NCBI GenBank assembly: GCA_046306335.1
Contig: JBKDXM010000014.1
Span: forward strand, 1-18,140
DNA from: UBA2386 sp046306335
Lineage (GTDB): Bacteria; Planctomycetota; UBA1135; UBA2386
Reading direction: 5' to 3'
DNA length: 18,140 nt
Below the pieces are notes generated by a model, which had not been told where the DNA came from, did not search any database, and was given only the letters and a program-made list of their open reading frames with translations. The translations under genes and the position numbers were made by a program. Positions 14,463-18,140 of this stretch are shown here, piece after piece. How positions within the stretch are numbered: the stretch's first letter is position 1; each line of letters opens with the position of its first letter.

Positions 14463-15875
14463 CTACAGCCGGTCGCCGCGCGCCCGCAGGATGCGGCCGC
14501 CGGCGTCGCACTGCACCCGCACGAACAGCGTGCCGCGTTCGCACTCGGCGCGCAGGTACACCAGCTGGCCTTCGTCGGTGCGTTCGTCGTCGAGCACGGC
14601 GACGTCGGTGATCGCGCCCATGCGGCCGAGGTCGCTCTGCATCGCCGCCGCGATCTCGCGCCCGCGCGCTTCGCCGTCGGGGGCGTAGCGCGCCGCCGCG
14701 CATTCGCCGCGCTGCCACCGCGCCAGTTCGTCGCACAGCATGGCGGCGACGGCGGGCGCGACGGCGTCCGGCTTCGGCGGCAGGTTCGCCCACGGCGCGG
14801 TCGGCGCGAACAGGCCGGCGACGCCGAGCGCGAGCCCGCGCGGCGCGCTGCCCGACGGCCGTTCGAGGTTGGTGAACACGACCACCGACAGGTCGTCGTC
14901 GAGCAGCCGCAGGAAGAACACGCCGGTGAAGCCGCTGTGCTGGACGACGCGGCGGCCGCGGAACGTGTCGACCATCCAGCCGAAGCCGTAGCCGGCGAGG
15001 TCGTCGGCGGCGTGCGCGACCTCGCCGCCGTCCAGGCGCGCCGGCGTCCACGCGCGCGCCAGTTCGTCGCGCGTCAGCAGCGCGCCGTCGCGCAGCGCGC
15101 GGTCCCACGTGACGAAGTCGCCGACCGTCGCGGCGAGGTCGTTCCACAGCCCGTAGTCGACGAGCCGGCGGTTGTTGCGCAGCTGGCCGTCCTGCAGCAG
15201 GTAGCCGGCGGCGCGCTGCGGCACGATCGCGTCCGGGGCGGCGACGACGACGCCGTCCATGCCGAGCGGCGCCAGGATGCGCTGGCGCAGCGCCTGCGCG
15301 TACGGCACGCCGCCGGCGCGTTCGACGATCAGGCACAGCAGGAAGTAGCCCTGGTCGCTGTACGACCAGCCGCTGCCGGGCGCGAACAGCAGCGGCCGCG
15401 TGCGCGCGTGCCGGTACAGCTGCTCGGTGGTGTAGTCGACGAAGCCGCGGCCATCGTGCGTCTCGAGCCAGTCGTCGGGCATGCCCGACGTGTGCGTCAG
15501 CAGGTGCCGGATGCGGATGCCCGACCACTCCGACGGCGCATCGAGCAGGTGCAGGCCGATCGGATCCTCCAGCGACAGCTTCTTGTCGCGTTCGAGCAGC
15601 AGCACCATCGCGGCGGTGAACTGCTTGTCGAGCGACGCGACGGCGAACTTGGTCTCCGGCCACACCGGCGTGCCGGTCTCGACGTTGGCGAGGCCGTAGC
15701 AGCGCAGCGCCGCGACCTCGCCGCGCTGCACGACGGCGAGCGCGAGCCCCGGAATGCGGCGCGCCTGCATTTCGCCGCGCACGTAGCGATCGAGCGCGTC
15801 GGGCGCAGCAGCCGGCTCGGGCGCGGCGCACGCGGCGGCGAACAGGACGGGGACCAGCAGCGCGCGAAGGCTCAT
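14463..15875 (-). CDS. Serine beta-lactamase-fold lipoprotein (class C / D-Ala-D-Ala carboxypeptidase-like)
   Basis: A 470-residue protein from the ATG at 15875; an extension to 16454 reads through non-coding sequence. MSLRALLVPVLFAAAC is a lipoprotein signal with the modified Cys at 16. The Beta-lactamase (PF00144) fold is shown by SLDK at 81-84 (catalytic Ser81 and Lys84), HLLTHTSGMPD at 124-134, SYSDQGY at 171-177 where most relatives have YSN, and HSG at 313-315 as the KTG-equivalent. Residues beyond about 360 form a C-terminal extension with a small alpha/beta domain (AITDVAVLDDERTDEGQLVY) common in esterase-like members. It probably acts in the periplasm as a peptidase, esterase or cell-wall amidohydrolase; drug resistance should not be assumed. 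It sits 114 bases upstream of the PVC dehydrogenase gene and may be transcribed with it. Confidence 0.9.
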   Translation of the reverse strand: MSLRALLVPVLFAAACAAPEPAAAPDALDRYVRGEMQARRIPGLALAVVQRGEVAALRCYGLANVETGTPVWPETKFAVASLDKQFTAAMVLLLERDKKLSLEDPIGLHLLDAPSEWSGIRIRHLLTHTSGMPDDWLETHDGRGFVDYTTEQLYRHARTRPLLFAPGSGWSYSDQGYFLLCLIVERAGGVPYAQALRQRILAPLGMDGVVVAAPDAIVPQRAAGYLLQDGQLRNNRRLVDYGLWNDLAATVGDFVTWDRALRDGALLTRDELARAWTPARLDGGEVAHAADDLAGYGFGWMVDTFRGRRVVQHSGFTGVFFLRLLDDDLSVVVFTNLERPSGSAPRGLALGVAGLFAPTAPWANLPPKPDAVAPAVAAMLCDELARWQRGECAAARYAPDGEARGREIAAAMQSDLGRMGAITDVAVLDDERTDEGQLVYLRAECERGTLFVRVQCDAGGRILRARGDRL

Positions 15876-15889
15876 GCGGTGGGCGCGCG

Positions 15890-15895
15890 ATGCTA
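15890..15895 (-). promoter_or_regulatory. Possible -10 element for the beta-lactamase-fold gene
   Basis: TAGCAT on the minus strand ends 14 bases before the ATG at 15875, so a transcript from it would have almost no leader. No -35 box is evident. The identical hexamer precedes the DUF2071 gene. Confidence 0.33.
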
Positions 15896-16512
15896 GCCCG
15901 GCATGTCGGCGCACGCCCGTCGGCGCAGAGCGATGGCGTCGGCGTGCGATGAGTTCGGTTGCGGCTTCGGTTGCGAGCGGCAAGGTATCGCCGTCAGCAA
16001 GAAATGCCGATCGGTGCCTTGGGGCGCCACGGTGGAATCGTCGCTGCTGTCGGCGGCTTGTCGTGGCGACCTTCGAGCCATCAGTGGTCGATGCGTTTGT
16101 GTCTGCATGTCGTTTCGCGGGGCGCAATCCGGCGGTTGCCGTCATGGCAAGGCAAAGCGCTCGGCGTCGCAAAGAGGCTGTAGCGCCTTCGATCGGACAT
16201 CCACTCGGATGACCCAAGAAATGCGGCGCGCCAAAAAATGAGTTCCATTCGGACCTCGAGCGGGCCCTTAGCGGAAAAATTCGAATCGACAAGCATGGTA
16301 CGACCCAGTGCGTTCTGTTGACGTCAATCATCGTTCGCGATGAGGAATTGACCCTGACGATGTTGCGCTCGCCCCCTCCGGAACGGACCGCGCTTGAAGA
16401 TGCCACCCTGAAGCAGATTGATGCCTCTTGCATTTCGAGCGTCTGTGTGTACACGTCACAACCGTCAACGTCCTTACGTTGGCTTTACCAGGGAGTACGC
16501 GCTTGACCGGGA
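15896..16512. other. Low-GC gap with one protein-like frame lacking a normal start
   Basis: No confident gene. Base composition falls from above 70% GC to about 55% between 16201 and 16500 (165 of 300 by hand count). On the plus strand one frame is open from 16213 to a stop at 16504-16506 and looks protein-like in the middle (SDLERALSGKIRIDKHGTTQ, CVLLTSIIVRDEELTLTML, ERTALEDATLKQIDASCI), but its only start is a TTG at 16318, well inside it. It could be a truncated gene fragment or a short peptide upstream of the 16551 gene. The first half (15896-16200) has open but low-quality frames on both strands and a small hairpin, ttgcc-gtca-tggcaa, near 16136. Confidence 0.3.
16318..16327. promoter_or_regulatory. 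Perfect 10-base palindrome, possible operator
   Basis: ttgacgtcaa is its own reverse complement. It lies in the low-GC gap 223 bases before the start of the secreted Cys-rich protein gene. A regulator-binding role is only a guess; the same bases include the TTG start of the short reading frame there. Confidence 0.2.
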
Positions 16513-16544
16513 CCTTCTCTCCTTCTCTCCTTCTCCCCTTCTCG
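16513..16544 (+). repeat. Four-unit 8-base pyrimidine repeat before a secreted-protein gene
   Basis: Units CCTTCTCT (16513), CCTTCTCT (16521), CCTTCTCC (16529) and CCTTCTCG (16537) run in perfect 8-base phase, with only the last base varying. The tract ends six bases before the GTG chosen as start for the 16551 gene and occupies the place where a ribosome-binding site would be expected. In an alternative reading from ATG 16428 it would be coding, and an 8-base change would shift the frame. Confidence 0.8.
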
Positions 16545-16550
16545 TGTCGC

Positions 16551-17963
16551 GTGCGTCGTAGCAGCAAGCGACTGCTCAGCAGGGTTCTGCTCGCGCTGTC
16601 GACGTTGCTGTCGACGACGGCAGCCGAAGCGCAGGCCCTTCGGTGTCCAGACCCGTGCCCGAATCAGGGCCGCACTCTCCTCTTTCCGTCGGGGGTTCAG
16701 CCTGGCTCGACGCAGACGGCAGCCTGTGCGCAGTTCACGATCAGTGTGCTCGGGGTCACGATCAGCTCGCCTGCGAGTTGTCCGTCTGCATATACCTGGC
16801 GTGCAGATGACGTGTTTCAGTGCGGTGGCCAGCTGGTGGGGCACTGCTGCAATCCAACGGCTAACAAGGTGGCGCTCAAGAACTTCGGACCTGATGGAGA
16901 TGTCTGTCCCGCCGCTGGCTTCGCAGTGCCGGCGACGGTTGCGGAGGCCTTCAAGCTCATGTCCTGCAAGGCGCCCAAGTTGGCCAATCAGACGTTCACT
17001 TGGTCGGCGAAGCCGGTCGAATGCCGAACAGGCAAGAAGAGCACCCAGGGTGAAGTGCGACACGGCGAGGCGCGCGGCGCGTACGTAGGTTGGTTTGGTA
17101 GTCCAGACGCGCAGTTGCCGCCCGCTGATCCACAGCTGATCGCGGGTTGGTTCGCTCCGCTCGAGGACATGCCTGCGGGGGACTTGGCGTCGCCGATGCG
17201 TGAATTGTGGTTGTCGGCTCCTCCCTTGCCAGCCGTTGAAGGGTTGATCGCGCGCGTCATCGTCAAGTACGGCGGTGCGAACCCGCGCTCATTCGAGTAC
17301 GACGTCGTCGGGAGGGTCGCGGGCGATGGTCGATTCGCCGTGACCAGTACGTCACTGTACGGATCCGATGGCGAAGAGGCTGCTTTGGCGATCGACTTGT
17401 CGTACGATCACAAAGCGCTGTTCGTGGGGCAGGTGGGATCCGATTTCTACAGTGCCTTCGCGAGCAGTCGTCCGGATCTGTTCCTCAACTTGGCGACGAT
17501 TGCAATGGAGGCGCTGCCTCTCGTGGATTGGGTGCAGGGCCCCTTCCGGATTCCGAGATGGTCGCAGGTCGCTTGGACGACGGAGTTGTCCAATGTGATC
17601 ATCGACGGCACCGCCCAGGACGTGCTGCGTATGACGGCTGTGCTTCCTAGCCCAGGGGCTGCCGGGCGTCGTGTCTACGACGTTGCCATTGGCGGCAACC
17701 AGCCGCGGCTGTTGCGCTTCCAGGACTTGGATGCCTCGAACTTGGTGACGTTCCGGAAGACGTTCGGTGAGTATGGCGAGATCGAGCCTGGAATGCAGCG
17801 CCCCTTCCGAGTGACGTCAGCGTGGTTTGAACCGGGTGCGGACGAGCCATTCAAGGAAGAGAGTGTGTTGATTACGGAGGCGCGGCCCGTCGCGTTGGAT
17901 GCCGTCAAGTCATGGCGGCTATCGTCGAGTGCCAACAAGTGGTTCGTCTTCGTGGGGCCTTGA
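16551..17963 (+). CDS. Secreted protein with a cysteine-rich N-terminal region, unknown function
   Basis: About 470 residues from the GTG at 16551, chosen because it begins a textbook signal peptide: basic MRRSSKRLLSR, hydrophobic VLLALSTLLS and cleavage after AEA (27) before QA. The frame extends to ATG 16428, but that would bury the signal 40 residues in. Ten cysteines lie between residues 32 and 158 (CPDPC at 32-36, then 59, 77, 91, 99, 100, 119, 139, 158) and none after, so a disulfide-bonded domain of about 130 residues is followed by a Cys-free, beta-rich region of about 300 residues (LIARVIVKYGGANPRSFEYD, GRFAVTSTSLYGS, RRVYDVAIGGNQPRLLRF). I do not recognise a family. It should be extracytoplasmic. 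Its GC (about 55-60% in sampled lines) is the lowest of any gene here, suggesting transfer or relaxed constraint. Confidence 0.82.
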   Translation: MRRSSKRLLSRVLLALSTLLSTTAAEAQALRCPDPCPNQGRTLLFPSGVQPGSTQTAACAQFTISVLGVTISSPASCPSAYTWRADDVFQCGGQLVGHCCNPTANKVALKNFGPDGDVCPAAGFAVPATVAEAFKLMSCKAPKLANQTFTWSAKPVECRTGKKSTQGEVRHGEARGAYVGWFGSPDAQLPPADPQLIAGWFAPLEDMPAGDLASPMRELWLSAPPLPAVEGLIARVIVKYGGANPRSFEYDVVGRVAGDGRFAVTSTSLYGSDGEEAALAIDLSYDHKALFVGQVGSDFYSAFASSRPDLFLNLATIAMEALPLVDWVQGPFRIPRWSQVAWTTELSNVIIDGTAQDVLRMTAVLPSPGAAGRRVYDVAIGGNQPRLLRFQDLDASNLVTFRKTFGEYGEIEPGMQRPFRVTSAWFEPGADEPFKEESVLITEARPVALDAVKSWRLSSSANKWFVFVGP

Positions 17964-18099
17964 TGCGGCGGTTGACCCGAAGGGCAGCGTCGGCAGGGGC
18001 CAATGCCATTAACTTGACACACGAAGTTGGCGATCTGCCGTGATGCTCGCTCCGCCGCTGATGAAGCCTGTGTCTGCGCGTGAAGCCCCGCAGCGGCTG

Positions 18100-18108
18100 T
18101 GATAGAAT
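18100..18108 (+). promoter_or_regulatory. Extended -10 promoter for a gene beyond the right edge
   Basis: TGATAGAAT is an extended -10 element (TG, one base, then TAGAAT, five of six to TATAAT). GTGAAG at 18080-18085, 17 bases upstream, is a weak -35 (three of six). Downstream is a small hairpin, tcggc-agaa-gccga, and an A-rich stretch at the window end. The 136 bases between the preceding stop and this site hold nothing else I can support. Confidence 0.45.
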
Positions 18109-18140
18109 GCGCCCTCGGCAGAAGCCGACAAAAATTCTTC

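Noticed and set aside
9819..15896. A 2025-codon open frame on the plus strand
   Set aside because: It is antisense to the PVC dehydrogenase and beta-lactamase-fold genes and is almost all Arg, Ala, Gly and Val, as expected for a shadow frame in very GC-rich DNA.
16428..16550. ATG 16428 as start of the Cys-rich secreted protein
   Set aside because: It would place a strong signal peptide about 40 residues inside the protein and translate the pyrimidine repeat; GTG 16551 is a better fit, though not proven.
18014..18042. TTGACA at 18014 as a -35 box
   Set aside because: No -10-like hexamer lies 16-18 bases downstream; the better promoter candidate is the extended -10 at 18100.

Overview
This window is high-GC bacterial DNA, most likely from a member of the Planctomycetota. 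The clearest sign is a PVC-type membrane-bound dehydrogenase fused to a cytochrome c domain with a CxxCH haem site (11679-14348, minus strand). Secreted proteins built from carboxypeptidase-regulatory-like beta-sandwich repeats, frequent TTG/GTG starts, weak or absent Shine-Dalgarno sites and very short leaders fit as well. The phylum is an inference; no rRNA or universal marker gene lies in the window. There is no tRNA, CRISPR array, transposase or integrase that I can support.

Layout. 1-580: two truncated gene fragments facing each other, with a short piece of a dispersed repeat between them. 583-3451: a tight three-gene unit (small secreted protein; single-pass protein with beta-sandwich repeats; unknown 220-aa protein). 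3503-3720: the decayed 3' end of an RND efflux pump gene. 3856-4686 (minus): a class I SAM-dependent methyltransferase. 4700-5374: no intact gene, with traces of a frameshifted one. 5375-5710: two tandem copies of a 164-bp repeat with inverted arms. 5739-6560: a sulfotransferase. 6557-6700 (minus): the remnant of a DUF2071 gene whose intact relative lies at 9768-10532. 6846-7165: a small secreted protein gene put out of frame by four CCTT units beside its start. 7272-9707: a large membrane-anchored protein with beta-sandwich repeats. 9768-15875: a dense, very GC-rich block (DUF2071 protein, tandem thioredoxin protein, PVC dehydrogenase/cytochrome, beta-lactamase-fold lipoprotein). 15896-16550: a lower-GC gap. 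16551-17963: a secreted protein with a cysteine-rich N-terminus. 18100-18108: a promoter-like site for a gene beyond the right edge.

How the genes relate. Nearly all products appear to be exported or anchored in the envelope, and only the methyltransferase, sulfotransferase, DUF2071 protein and 220-aa protein look cytoplasmic. The 583-2777 and 6846-9707 segments share one plan: a small secreted protein followed by a single-pass protein with beta-sandwich repeats. The methyltransferase and sulfotransferase diverge from the repeat-bearing gap and may modify a surface glycan or a small molecule. Composition is mosaic: sampled 60-base lines are about 73-80% GC in the 3.9-4.7 and 9.8-15.9 kb genes, 57-68% in the repeat-protein and sulfotransferase genes and 53-60% from 16.2 to 18 kb. 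Together with several gene remnants, this suggests an accessory region undergoing turnover. The most interesting single observation is the tetranucleotide repeat at 6863-6878, where a change of one unit would restore a complete secreted protein.
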